Shown here: one piece after another, positions 27,699 through 36,908 of the stretch
Position numbering within the stretch: position 1 is the stretch's first letter
How the letters are laid out: the number at the start of each line of letters is the position of its first letter
NCBI GenBank assembly: GCA_965223435.1
Contig: CBDCWQ010000009.1
Location: 124,001 to 188,000, forward strand
Reading direction: 5' to 3'
DNA from: CBDCWQ01 sp965223435
GTDB lineage: Bacteria; Myxococcota; Kuafuiibacteriia; Kuafuiibacteriales; Kuafuiibacteriaceae
DNA: 64,000 nucleotides
Made by a program: the position numbers and the translations under genes
Notes under the pieces: model-generated
What the model saw: only the letters and a program-made list of their open reading frames with translations
The model's database searches: none
What the model was told of the DNA's origin: nothing

Positions 27699-28106
27699 TT
27701 AAGATCGTGCCGGGATCTCCGTGTCAACGCCTTTTTTTTGGAACGCCGAATGCTCCTTCTCGCTGGGTAAGCACCTGCGGGCACGCTTGTGAACTGTGAA
27801 AGTCGCGCCCTCAAGAAGCAGCGACAGCTCTGCCGTCGATATTGATGTTCGTGAAGGCTCCTCCGCGAAACGCAGTAGAGTGCGGAGGCGACCTCCTTCA
27901 AAACGTCGACTCACCAAGTACAGGCCCACGCTGTCTCCCACGATAGCTCGAAGCTGTGTATGGTCTTTCTTCACAAACAGTACGCAGTCGCCAAGATATG
28001 GATCTGCGCCTAGGCGATAGGATTCACCGAGAAGACCGTTCATCTGCTTACGAAAGTCCACCCGGTGCTGCGCCATGAAGACGCGACGAATCGTAACCGG
28101 AATCAT
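27699..28106 (-). CDS. tnpB: IS66-family accessory protein TnpB, copy 2
   Basis: Identical in reading to the copy at 17211-17618 (MIPVTIRRVFMAQHRVDFRK start). It lies in the same operon order, one base after tnpA and 7 bp before the split tnpC. Confidence 0.85.
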   Translation of the reverse strand: MIPVTIRRVFMAQHRVDFRKQMNGLLGESYRLGADPYLGDCVLFVKKDHTQLRAIVGDSVGLYLVSRRFEGGRLRTLLRFAEEPSRTSISTAELSLLLEGATFTVHKRARRCLPSEKEHSAFQKKGVDTEIPARS

Positions 28107-28107
28107 A

Positions 28108-28527
28108 CTACGCGAACCGTTCGTCGATCCGTCGAAGCGTAACCGACCAGCCGTAGAGTCGAAGCTCTAACAGATCGGTCCTTCCTTTCTCGACCGGAAT
28201 TTCGTCGCTGCGGTCCAAGGAGAATATACGCGCATCGTTCTGAACGCCCTTCGAATCAAGCGCCCCTTCTTCATCTTGCTTTTCCCACACATCGAGCTGC
28301 TGCGATGACACACTACAAACACGCCGGACCTTTGTCCGGCCTGCACCCTGTCGAATCGCTTGCACGACCGATCTTCGAAGTTCGTCTGGAATTCGCGTCC
28401 GGGGACGATGCGTGTTCCGAAACGCCGCGAACTGTTCTCGCAGCGCTTGCAAATAGTCTTCAACATCTGGACGACCCTTGGACCGGCGAGCTGGCCCCTC
28501 CGAATAACGTGATGATTCTTTTCTCAT
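28108..28527 (-). CDS. tnpA: IS66-family TnpA-like protein, copy 2
   Basis: Identical in reading to the 139-residue product at 17620-18039, with the same HTH-like segment. It is the first gene of the second IS66 operon. Confidence 0.75.
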   Translation of the reverse strand: MRKESSRYSEGPARRSKGRPDVEDYLQALREQFAAFRNTHRPRTRIPDELRRSVVQAIRQGAGRTKVRRVCSVSSQQLDVWEKQDEEGALDSKGVQNDARIFSLDRSDEIPVEKGRTDLLELRLYGWSVTLRRIDERFA

Positions 28528-30085
28528 TGCTCTCTGCCTCCTTGCCGGCGGTCACGCCGTGCGAGGCAAATATGGCGCCGGTCATCAGGCTTGTCGTGGG
28601 CCCGTCTATGCACTGCTTACAATGGCTCAGGTGTACGTCCGGAAAAATGAAAGCAATCGAACTGATTGCCGATCTTCTGCGGGGCACCGATGAAGGTCGG
28701 TCACGTACGTCCATTTCGAGCGTTTCGAGTTATTTGGACCAGGAAGGTGATGAAGGTCGTCGCGAAATGCGAGAAGCATTCCTCGATCGGTATCGCCGTC
28801 GCGGGGATTTAGGTAAGATAGGCCAGTGCCTCCAAGATACTCGTTTTAGGCTCCACATGAAACACGGAGATGTGAACGCCCGTGGGTATGCCAAGGCATG
28901 GATTGGTAACAACGGCGGGATGAAGCATGACACTGACCTCCTTCGTCTACTGAGTGGTCTCGAGGTCGAGCCAGGTGATATCGAATTGGAGGGAATTCCA
29001 GACATGTACGCCGTGCGTCTGCCGAGGGAAGAAGATGTGCGGATTATCTGGGAAGACACAATAGCATCGTCCCTGGTCGACTTTCAGTCGCATGCAATTG
29101 CACCATCGATTTTCGCCGATACGATCTTGGATGCTCAGATTCCGTATCTTCAGAAGCACATGGAAAAGTTGACCCAAATCCATTGGTTTGGCCATCGGGG
29201 TTTGGAACTTCCTGCCTCCATGAAGACTCACGGGGCAGACTTCATTTGGACACCAGAAGCAGAACTAGATTGCATCTATAAAGGGGGAGCAGTTCGATTC
29301 GCCGTGCATGTTATTTCCGAGAAGCAAACCCTTGAGGATTTCTCGAGGTTTCGAGATCGTCTGAAATCTTGGTCGGAAAGCCAACCACAAATGGCATACG
29401 TGTGTGCACTTGAATGTGTCGTTTCCGGCCCTGATGAGCAAACGGCAGGAACGCTGCCGATGTTTCGCAAGCGACTACAGACCACCGGCGCGAAGGCCAT
29501 TCCGGGCGCCGACCCATTTGCCACGACAATCCAGCTGAGACTTGACGACGCAGAATACGAGGCGAGGGTCTGGCTGTTCCACGTCCACAAGGACCACCCA
29601 GCCGACACACACGCGCCGTAGCCCCCCACCGCACCCACCACGCACCCAGCCCCAACCGAGGGGCGGTAAGCCCAAAATAGCTTACCGCAGCGCAAGCTAC
29701 TGTAAACGTAAGTGAAACGGCGGTTCGGAGGTAAGGGTAAGGTTTTTGGCGAAAACTTTTGCAGTACACACACGATATTTTTGCACCACCTACCGCTCAA
29801 AATATCTTGGGTCTTATTCTTCAAGTTTTGTGAAAAAGCTTACCACCTTACCTCCCAAGGACAGTTTATTGAGCATCCACGATGACTTGGGCATGCGGTA
29901 AGCTTGCGGCTTCGTGGAAGGTCAGTGATGCTTACCGGCGCGGCGACTTTGGGGCGCGTGGTGCGCGGGTGATAACCGGTGCTCGGCGGTTGAGCATGCC
30001 AAAGCGCCGGGGAGTCTGACGAGCTTGTCATGAGCAAAGTGATTGGCCATGCGAAGCGCTCATGTCGGAGTAATGCCTCCGGCGG

Positions 30086-30111
30086 CCCCGCCGGGCCACG
30101 GCCCGGCGGGG
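30086..30111 (-). terminator. Strong GC hairpin after the recombinase, right copy
   Basis: Mirror of 9816-9841; 12-bp perfect stem, no T run. Confidence 0.5.
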
Positions 30112-30135
30112 GCCTTGCTATATCTTGGGGCCACG

Positions 30136-30831
30136 CTACGCAGCGTTGCGTCGCAGAATCCGCGCAACGGTGGCGGCGTGCCAGCGACCGCCCCGCTTGG
30201 TGCGCTCACCAATTGCAGTAAGGGCCGCTGCAATACGGCGATGGCTGAGCCCTTGTTGGCGCAACGCCACGATGCGCTCAACGGTAGCTCGCTCATCTGG
30301 GACCTCGACAATGATCCGATGACCGTTGTCGTCAGTGCGATCACTGTATCGCCAGCCCAGGCCCGGGCGCCCAATGCGCACGCCGTCACGCTGTAGTTGG
30401 GCGATCGCATCGCGCGTCCTTTCGCCGACAGCTTCACGCTCCCACTGGGCGATACTGATCAGCACATGCAGCACCAGCCTGCCCGATGCTGTCGTCGTGT
30501 TTATGCTTTCGCTGAGGGACACCAGTGAAGCCTTGCCGTCACCGAAGTGGGTCTCAATGAGCCAGGTCAGATCACGAATTGAGCGCGTGACACGGTCCAA
30601 TTTGCAGGTGAGCAGTGTGTCGGCGCGGCGGTCGTCGAGCATAGCCAGTGCACGCGTGAGTCCGGGGCGGCGTAAGTTTTTGGCGCTCACGCCTGGGTCT
30701 TCAATCATTGCGACCACGTTGATCCCGAAAGCGTCAGCGTACGCACGTAGGCGGTGCTGTTGCGCCGCAAGTGAGGCACCTTGCTCGGCTTGGCCCTCAG
30801 TGGACACGCGAGCGTAGGCTACGGCGTTGAT
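30136..30831 (-). CDS. Small serine recombinase, right copy
   Basis: Mirror copy of 9096-9791 with the same catalytic motif ARVSTEGQ and C-terminal HTH, and the same start-codon problem (GTG 30807 is the first standard in-frame start; the family-like reading begins at ATC 30831). Two inverted copies of a resolvase-family gene at the ends of a 19-kb core raise the possibility of DNA inversion between arms. Confidence 0.75.
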   Translation of the reverse strand: MNAVAYARVSTEGQAEQGASLAAQQHRLRAYADAFGINVVAMIEDPGVSAKNLRRPGLTRALAMLDDRRADTLLTCKLDRVTRSIRDLTWLIETHFGDGKASLVSLSESINTTTASGRLVLHVLISIAQWEREAVGERTRDAIAQLQRDGVRIGRPGLGWRYSDRTDDNGHRIIVEVPDERATVERIVALRQQGLSHRRIAAALTAIGERTKRGGRWHAATVARILRRNAA

Positions 30832-30935
30832 GGGTGCGGTCGAATTGATACCTTGATTGTCGCACGGTGAGGCCTGATTCGCGTAGTGATAAGGACCCTT
30901 TTAGATACGCTGGCCGATTTATCGGGGTAATCGAT

Positions 30936-30953
30936 CTAGTAACTCGTTACTAG
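30936..30953. promoter_or_regulatory. Palindromic operator candidate, right copy
   Basis: Mirror of 8974-8991, CTAGTAAC/GTTACTAG around a 2-base centre, in the divergent region between the recombinase and the RHH-like gene. Confidence 0.5.
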
Positions 30954-31001
30954 TTACACGTGAAACTTGACGGCAATCACAGCGTGCGCGATCCAACCAC
31001 C

Positions 31002-31229
31002 ATGGCGACACACGGACCCGGCAGACCCTGGGGCACCAAGATCAAGACCAAGGACAAAAGGACAATCGTGGTGGCGGTCCGGATTTCAGCGGACGACGAG
31101 CGGCGCATAAACGCCGTCCTGAAGGCTCAGGGCGTAAAGAAGCCCAAGCTCGGGTCCTACTGCTACGAGGCGCTGATGGCCCAGCTGGCCAAGGATGAGC
31201 GTCGCCTGGGGCGCGCCAAGGGTCAGTAA
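31002..31229 (+). CDS. Small basic DNA-binding-like protein, right copy
   Basis: Mirror copy of 8698-8925; starts MATHGPGRPWGTKIKTKDKR (ATG 30960 would add 14 residues). Ribbon-helix-helix-like pattern TIVVAVRISADDERRINAVL. Here the downstream neighbour is the GNAT pseudogene without the IS200-like insert, so both could be in one transcript. Confidence 0.55.
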   Translation: MATHGPGRPWGTKIKTKDKRTIVVAVRISADDERRINAVLKAQGVKKPKLGSYCYEALMAQLAKDERRLGRAKGQ

Positions 31230-31371
31230 CCGCGCCCACGCCAGCGTCTACGGATACCGCCAGGGGGCACCAATAGTTGCGGGCACTCGCGGGGCCGATC
31301 GGATCGGCGGTTGGCCCGCTGGGCGCCCCTCAGTATTGGCCTTGAAGCGCCGGCCCTGATTAGGTGCCCTG

Positions 31372-31883
31372 ATGGACAACTTGGTCTTCAGACCGTGGCA
31401 GGCGGGCGATGAGACGGCACTCGTCCGCCATGCCAACAATCGGAAAATCTGGCTCAACCTCAGGGACCGCTTTCCGCACCCGTACACCACGGACGCTGCG
31501 GCGGCGTGGATCGCCCTCACGAAGGAACAGGGTGATCCGGCCATCAATTTTGCCATCGTCGTCGACGGTGAATCGGTCGGGTGCGTGGGGCTCGAGCCCT
31601 TGACGGACGTCAACCGGCGGACCGCTGAAGTCGGCTACTGGGTGGGTGAGGACACTGGGGCAAAGGACTGGCGACCGCCGCGACCGAGTGGCTGACGAAG
31701 TACGCATTTAAGCAATTCGACTTTGACCGATTGCAGGCCGGTGTCTTCGATTGGAATCCTGCCTCATGTCGAGTGCTCGAGAAGGCCGGTTATCACCTGG
31801 AGGCCCGACTCAAGCGCAACGTTTTTAAAGACGGTAAAGTCGGCGACACGCTGCTGTATGTGCGGCTACGTGAACCGGACTGA
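31372..31883 (+). pseudogene. GNAT acetyltransferase pseudogene, right copy
   Basis: Mirror copy of the pseudogene at 7447-7958. The leader is intact here (no IS) but the frame carries the same one-base deletion before WGKGLATAATEWL, in the acetyl-CoA loop. The first frame stops after 107 codons (KDWRPPRPSG). Adding one base restores a product of about 170 residues ending LLYVRLREPD. Confidence 0.8.
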
Positions 31884-32047
31884 CTTTTCACTCGTCCTCA
31901 CTTGGGGAATCCTTAGGTCATACAGTCCTTTAGACTCAAAAGTGAGAAGTGAATACTTCAGCAAAACAATGGTAGGTGGCAATAAAGTTGGGTGGCGGGC
32001 GACGGTCGAGGAACTTTCTGCCATTCTGCACGGGCGGCTGGGGCTTT

Positions 32048-32230
32048 TCACTTTTCACTTTTGGCCGTCCCATCGCGACTTTTTTTCAACTCAACCACGT
32101 TGGTTTCGACCTTGTCGTCGGCATCCATCACATCTACCTCGGCGATCAAACCGCGGATGATGTTTTCCGCGAGTCTTGGTGATCCGCCTTGGACTGAAGC
32201 AAGGGCTGCCTCGAGGGACTTTCGCAGCAT
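32048..32230 (-). CDS. Small arm ORF (60 aa), right copy
   Basis: Mirror of 7100-7282 (MLRKSLEAALASVQGGSPRL). It lies antisense to nothing recognisable and overlaps the frame extension of the second integrase. Probably a recombinase remnant. Confidence 0.3.
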   Translation of the reverse strand: MLRKSLEAALASVQGGSPRLAENIIRGLIAEVDVMDADDKVETNVVELKKSRDGTAKSEK

Positions 32231-33561
32231 CCTACGAGCCCCAAGTGTGAGGTGAAGACGCGACGAAGAATTGAGCGAGTCCGCGGGCTCCGCGGCGAGG
32301 TCGATTCTTCGATTCCCGCCGGCTCCATTTTTTTCGCAATGATTCCGGAATCTTCTGAACTGTCAGTGACAGTGTCAGTGGATTTCGGTCCTCCAGAACT
32401 GTCAGTGCCCGGGTCGTCATCATCCGCGGGATCCTCATCGAGGTCGATTTGGAGCTTGGAGATCTCGGCGCAGAGCGCCTTCCAGCTCGGCCGGGTGTAC
32501 CCATCGCGGACCGTGCTTTGCGGGGCGTGGGTCACGCGTTCCAGGATCGCACTCGCCCCATCTTCTCGCGTGAGGGAAATGAAGGTCGCTCGACCGTCAT
32601 GAGGCGATCGGCGCCGAAGTCCGAGCATTTTGAGATCGTCGTAGCACCGCTTCCGAAACGTGTCGGCTGACCAATGCGTCTTTGGCCCGCCGTTTCGACG
32701 GTTTCTCCGCCGGTCGAGGGGCTGGGGAACAATCAGGTCTTCGGCCTTGGGTGGGCGCCCGTAGCGCTCTTCCCAGCCATTCGCCCACCAGGAGTCGAGG
32801 ATCTTGCGTAGGGTACGGTGGATCGGTACCTCTCGCGCCGTCTGTGTCTTCGTGGCCGTGACCTTCTTCTGCTTGGTGTTGTAGCTCCGAGCGATCAAGA
32901 GGCGGTCCAGAGGCTTTCGCTCTTCGATGTCGTTCCACTTGAGCGCGGTGACTTCTCCGATCCGTCCTCCGGTTAGGAAAATCAATGAGTAGACTACGCG
33001 TCGATCGTCTGGAATCCCCTCTGCGGTGATCAGTTTCAAAACCTCGTGTCGACTAAAGACTGCGTTCGCTCGCCACTCGGGGTCCTTATCCACTTTTCTC
33101 GGAAGTTCGGTTTTATCTAAGTTACACGGATTGCGGTCGATCAGATCGTCACGCTCCGCTCGCTTCAGCATCAACTTGACCGTCTGGTACACATGAAGCT
33201 GGGACCTCGGCGCCAAAGGCCCCTCTTTAAGCGCATCCACCATCCGGCGAATATGGCTCGACTGCAGTTTGCTCAGTCCAATGTCCCCAATGTGCGGCAA
33301 GGCATGTTCACGAATCCGGGTGGCCTCATCCTTGGCTGTGCTATTTGTTCGAGACTTGGTCCACTCTTCGAAATAATCTCGGACCGCTCTCCGCCGGATC
33401 CGCTTCCCTTTGGCCTCTAGATCGGCGAGCTGCTGCTCGACCTTCTTGAGGACTTGTTCCGCCTTGGGTTTGTTTTCGGGCGCCGCCTCTAGACCAGTGG
33501 ATTTCTGTTTTCCGTTGGCAAGCTCGATATACCACTTAGAGTTCCGGCGAAAAACGCCCAT
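32146..33561 (-). CDS. int: Tyrosine integrase 2 (second ssrA-type element)
   Basis: From ATG 33561, MGVFRRNSKWYIELANGKQK..., related along its length to int1 but clearly different. Core-binding domain: ALKEGPLAPRSQLHVYQTVK. Catalytic boxes: TGGRIGEV (Arg), SPHDGRATF (HxxR), DGYTRPSW (Tyr). After the catalytic end there is an acidic Asp/Ser-rich linker (DEDPADDDDPGTD), then the frame crosses the att core (MEPAGIEEST) and continues 55 codons into the arm. As in int1, no stop precedes att. It belongs to the element starting at 32308. Confidence 0.88.
   Translation of the reverse strand: MGVFRRNSKWYIELANGKQKSTGLEAAPENKPKAEQVLKKVEQQLADLEAKGKRIRRRAVRDYFEEWTKSRTNSTAKDEATRIREHALPHIGDIGLSKLQSSHIRRMVDALKEGPLAPRSQLHVYQTVKLMLKRAERDDLIDRNPCNLDKTELPRKVDKDPEWRANAVFSRHEVLKLITAEGIPDDRRVVYSLIFLTGGRIGEVTALKWNDIEERKPLDRLLIARSYNTKQKKVTATKTQTAREVPIHRTLRKILDSWWANGWEERYGRPPKAEDLIVPQPLDRRRNRRNGGPKTHWSADTFRKRCYDDLKMLGLRRRSPHDGRATFISLTREDGASAILERVTHAPQSTVRDGYTRPSWKALCAEISKLQIDLDEDPADDDDPGTDSSGGPKSTDTVTDSSEDSGIIAKKMEPAGIEESTSPRSPRTRSILRRVFTSHLGLVGCCESPSRQPLLQSKADHQDSRKTSSAV
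32308..32327 (+). repeat. attR core of element 1 / attL of the next element
   Basis: Direct repeat of the ssrA 3' end (TTCGATTCCCGCCGGCTCCA). The preceding sequence does not continue like tmRNA, so it is an att duplicate and not a second ssrA. The second integrase gene abuts it on the right, as int1 abuts attL. Confidence 0.85.
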
Positions 33562-34123
33562 CGTTCTTCCATATTACTACAGTCGTTGGCAGGTGCGTAG
33601 GGGGACCGGCAGTAGCCCCGGCCAGCTAGCCTTCAGCTCGTGTCGCCGGGGTCGAGCTGCTCCATTGAATGCTCGGGGATCGGTGATGTGTGATCCTTTA
33701 GATGTTTCAGCAATGTCATCACTACCCCGTCCTCTGGTGGCGGTCGAGTGGCAAAGTTGTAGGCCGACATAGGTTTCCCCAAATTGGTGTCCGGTTCGTA
33801 CTCGTTTGCTTGCTCGAAGTTCGGCTGAAAGACGAATCGCCAAGCCAGGCCGTCCTCTAGCTGGTTGGCCTTCGTGATCCAGTTCCAAATTGTTTCGTTG
33901 TGTCTCCAAGCTGAATTCTTTTTCCGTTCACCAGATTTTTTCCTGCGGTTGGAAAACTCAGTGTCGGAATCGTGGACCACGACATGCCGGATTCTGAACT
34001 CTGTCAGAACCTCCTGGAAGAATGTGATATTCGTCTTGGAACCGGCATTGAGCACAAAAATGTCGTCCTTGATATCCTTGAGCAGCTCCCGAAACACAAT
34101 TGCTTCAGTGTCACCTTCCACTA

Positions 34124-34720
34124 CTGAATACTCCACCGCCTAAAGGCGGTGGGTTCGCCTGCGACTAAAGTCGCCTAAAGGCTCGCCTGCAATGCAGGCC
34201 ATCTCACTCCGTGATCTTGAAATCCTCGTCCTCCTGGGGCACGGCACCTTGCAACTCGATGTACTTCGCAATGACGTCGTCGGTCACATTGCCGCTCGAC
34301 GCCACAAAGTAACCCCGAGCCCAAAGGTGCCGACCCCAGAAGGACTTACGCAGGGCCCGAAACTCAGCCATGAGCCGATTCGAAGTCTTTCCCTTGATGG
34401 CCTGCATCACACGGCTCGGCGACAGATGCGGAGGTACACTCAAGAGGAGGTGCACGTGGTCCTGGCTGATGTTCCCCTTCAGAATCTGGATGTTGTTCCG
34501 ACTACATATCTCCCGAACCAGTTCCCTAAACCGAAGTGCCACGTCTCCACGCAGCATAGGCTTGCGGTACTTGGGTACGAATACAAAATGGTAGTGCAAC
34601 TCGTAGACGGTGTGGGACGACTTACGGTAGTGCCTCATGGCGGCATTGTACCCAAGTACCGCAAGCATCCTAAAGGCTTCGCCTAAAGGCGAGGGATCTC
34701 AAGCATCCCCGGATGGGACA
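34124..34720 (-). mobile_element. IS200-like element, copy 3 (597 bp)
   Basis: Inserted in the OLD nuclease gene after GTTCTAA on the minus strand; the flanking frame rejoins exactly when the 597 bp are removed, with no target duplication. Confidence 0.93.
34204..34638 (-). CDS. tnpA: IS200-type Y1 transposase, copy 3
   Basis: Same product as copy 1, on the same strand as the interrupted OLD gene. HUH motif HVHLLLS and C-terminal Tyr helix present. Confidence 0.9.
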   Translation of the reverse strand: MRHYRKSSHTVYELHYHFVFVPKYRKPMLRGDVALRFRELVREICSRNNIQILKGNISQDHVHLLLSVPPHLSPSRVMQAIKGKTSNRLMAEFRALRKSFWGRHLWARGYFVASSGNVTDDVIAKYIELQGAVPQEDEDFKITE

Positions 34721-35897
34721 TTAGAACAAAATCCGAATAGAACGCCTCACAGACATGTGGGTTGAATCTATTAATCATGAGAACCTGGTTCCGTCGATCC
34801 TCATTTCCACCAAATACGTTTTCTTGAAGTTGTCGGACCTGAGAATTCGAATCACTACGACTCATTCGTGCTAAGGACACGTGTGGCTTGCTGACATCGA
34901 TGAGCTGTGGATTATGGGTTGCACAGAGCATTTGAAACGGAGACGAGTCGCACAACTTGTAAAGTGCCTCTCGAAACCGTTGCGTGGCACCAGGGTGCAG
35001 GTAAAGCTCCGGCTCTTCAACCAAAAGCATAAAGTCTTTGCCAGTAGTCTCCGTCCCCTGCTGAGAACCCAAATGCGCCCGTGTCATGGCAACGCCGTGA
35101 AACATGGCCTGACGAATGACCCCATGTCCGTGCAACTCTACAGGTAGTGTGTCTCCTTCCTCGGACTTGATCGTCACCTTGATGTCCTGCTGAATTGCTT
35201 TTAGAATCGCTTCGTTCGCGGCGCCAAGCGGCTCAATTGTCATGATAAGATTTTGAAATACTTCGCTGAAGGTTCCATTGACTTCCTTTTCTAGGTTGGC
35301 CAGAGTCTTGCGCCCAAGGATTCTACTCTGCAGATCTTTTAGTCGTTCGAGCGACGACTCGAACTCGGTCCGCTCCTTCTCATCAAGACTCTTCAATGTG
35401 ACGTTCTTCAGTAGTCCTGTGAGCCAGCCGTCCAACTCGCTTTGCTTTGGCATAGCGGGAATGTAAATGGCGGTCGGGGCGTGTCTTTGGAGGTGAGAAT
35501 CAAAACCTCCAAATCCGTTTGGCACAAACTTTTGCTGCTTAGGACAGTATGTCTCCTTTTCTCCGTAGCCCTCTTCCTTCCATACCTTTCTGAGCTTCAA
35601 CGTGCCATCGGCATCTACCCACTTATCAAGACTCTTCTTACTGAAGGCATTCTTGTCGGACTCCTCTTCTTCAAAAACTCCGGTCAAGATGATCGGTTCT
35701 GCCACCCTGTTCCCGTGGAAGTCCTTGAGTTCAGCCTTTCGTTTGGAAGTAACGAATGCACTGTAGGCCTCAAGAAAACTTGATTTGCCGGAGTTATTGG
35801 GCCCAATCAGGAAAACGATGTTGGAGTCTTTGAGCAAGACCGAGACCTCACCCTTAATCCCCCTAAAGTTTTCTACGGTAAGAGAAATCAAGCGCAT

Positions 35898-36506
35898 TGA
35901 TTGCGGATCCTACCGCTGTCTCGATCAGCGCGTACAACCATCGAATGCCTACTTACGACGACCTTCGCCTGCAACGATATGGTGTACGCACCAGACCCAC
36001 GGCACAATGCCCGTCACAGCGGCCCTCCTGATGGTGATGCGCGATCGGTTTGGTCAAGCGATGCTTCCACATCGTCACAGGAACCTGTGTGTGCATTTTT
36101 CGCCTAACGGCGCACAGACGTGGAGCCGCACAGCGTTTGCGGCTGTTGGCATGGGGTGACCTTCCTAACGAAACCCTGTCGAGCGGGCCCAGAGACTTGG
36201 ATTCGGATGGCTGGCCATCAACGGCGTTGGACTTGGATCGTCGGATGCGTTTGACCTCGTTGTTACCGTCTCCGGGTGACTCCCATTGTAATGGGCGGAA
36301 TCGGTCTGACGCGGCTCAGGACGATTTTGCTGGCGCTTTTTGGGCCCTCGCGGTACTGTCACTTTTCCAGGGAGCTCCATTATGTCTGTCATCACACATA
36401 GCCCCGAGGTGGGCGTCGAGACCCTGCTAAGCCCTGCCGCCTAGCGCCGCCGCCCTTTCTTTTATTCGGATATAGCGAGCCTGTTTTTGCGGGTACGCGG
36501 GAGTTT
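35898..36506. other. Gene-poor stretch between the OLD nuclease and rbfA-like genes
   Basis: About 600 bp without a credible gene. Open frames of 68-126 codons cover parts of it on the plus strand, but they are low in family-like sequence and overlap each other. The end reads GCGCTTTTTGGGCCCTCGCG and may be eroded mobile DNA. No tRNA or hairpin with a T run was seen. Confidence 0.35.
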
Positions 36507-36908
36507 GTGATGACATCCAATAGGAAGTCGCGAAGGCGTAGGTCTTCGCTGCCCGAAAATTCGGGCGATTTGTTCGGCCATAAGACCGGACAGGACCGAA
36601 AGGTCTTTCAGTTGTGTGCACAGGCCGAACGGGCACTCGTTTGCGCGTTCGGTCAAAGTCGAGAACCACTGGTCCTGGATCTTCAGGTCCACGCAGTGCA
36701 GCCTTGCCCAAGTGCGTCGAGACTGCTTGTCCTGGTTCAGCCAGTGGCGAAAGCCGGTGCTGTGAATCGTGGCGAGATCCTGGACGCCCTCGGGCGCGAG
36801 AAAGGTCGGTTGCGAACGGCGGTGGCCCAGACAGTGAACCGTAAGCGAGCACCGGACCTGCTTTTTGAATTGGCACCGCCGATGGAGGAGGTGGCACCGT
36901 GGGAGTAG
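36507..36908 (+). CDS. RbfA-like ribosome-binding factor
   Basis: 133 residues from ATG 36507 (MTSNRKSRRRRSSL after the doubled Met). The middle and end match the RbfA KH-like pattern: KVFQLCAQAERALVCAF, LLVLVQPV, ILDALGREKGRLRTAVAQTV, NRKRAPDLLFELAPP; compare AKGxLRxxxAxxxxxKxxPxLxF in RbfA. The N-terminal basic tail is unusual. It overlaps rtcB by 10 bp, so the pair is one operon. True RbfA matures the 16S 5' end; a specialised paralogue working with the ligase on broken rRNA or tRNA is an inference. Confidence 0.65.
   Translation: MMTSNRKSRRRRSSLPENSGDLFGHKTGQDRKVFQLCAQAERALVCAFGQSREPLVLDLQVHAVQPCPSASRLLVLVQPVAKAGAVNRGEILDALGREKGRLRTAVAQTVNRKRAPDLLFELAPPMEEVAPWE

Larger units (their letters stand above)
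24702..28620 (-). mobile_element. IS66-family element, copy 2, with nested IS200-like insert (3919 bp)
   Basis: Same ends as copy 1; target duplication AATGGCTC at 24694-24701 and 28621-28628. The length is 3322 plus 597 bp because an IS200-like copy is inserted in tnpC. Otherwise it is nearly identical to copy 1 (one difference seen: AAGGCAG versus AACGCAG in the tnpC region near 26540). Confidence 0.93.
24270..29621 (+). pseudogene. Unknown 474-residue protein gene interrupted by IS66-family element
   Basis: The gene is cut by the element at 24702-28620. Joining 24270-24701 to 28629-29621 with one copy of the target duplication AATGGCTC keeps the frame (KVEWL then RCTSGKMKAIEL). The rebuilt protein has an N-terminal helical, charged region (ALNKLRERHEALDEKDKNRT) and a C-terminal alpha/beta part (EAELDCIYKGGAVRFAVHVI) which could be a restriction-like or sensor fold, but no catalytic motif is clear. 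It is divergent from the excisionase gene and ends at the edge of inverted repeat 2. Function unknown. Confidence 0.75.
29648..32327 (-). repeat. Inverted repeat 2, right arm (2680 bp)
   Basis: Reverse complement of 7003-10279 without the IS200-like insert. It ends at the right att core and is the ancestral-looking arm, because the target of the insertion is uninterrupted here. The region 29648-30067 has no gene and mirrors the GGTAAGC-rich stretch of the left arm. Confidence 0.9.
33633..35897 (-). pseudogene. OLD-family ATPase/TOPRIM nuclease interrupted by IS200-like element
   Basis: ATG 35897 starts an ABC-type ATPase, MRLISLTVENFRGIKGEVSV, with Walker A GPNNSGKSS (32-40) and Walker B region LLVEEPELYLHPG. 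The IS200-like insert (34124-34720) splits the gene just before the TOPRIM domain (VEGDTEAIVFRELL, NAGSKTN, VVVHDSDTEF). Removing it joins ..YSDFVL to IVEGDTE in frame, ending at 33633. The rebuilt protein of about 555 residues is a class 1 OLD nuclease; these act in phage exclusion, and some form Gabija-like systems with a helicase, which is not seen here. The split separates ATPase and nuclease parts, so it is probably inactive. Confidence 0.9.

Noticed and set aside
28305..29621. 438-residue protein as a single gene
   Set aside because: Its first 108 codons are antisense to IS66 tnpA and the IS end; only the part after 28621 belongs to the interrupted 474-residue gene.
32280..32327. Second tmRNA or tRNA at the right att site
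   Set aside because: Only the last 20 bases match ssrA; the preceding sequence does not form the tmRNA body or a tRNA cloverleaf.
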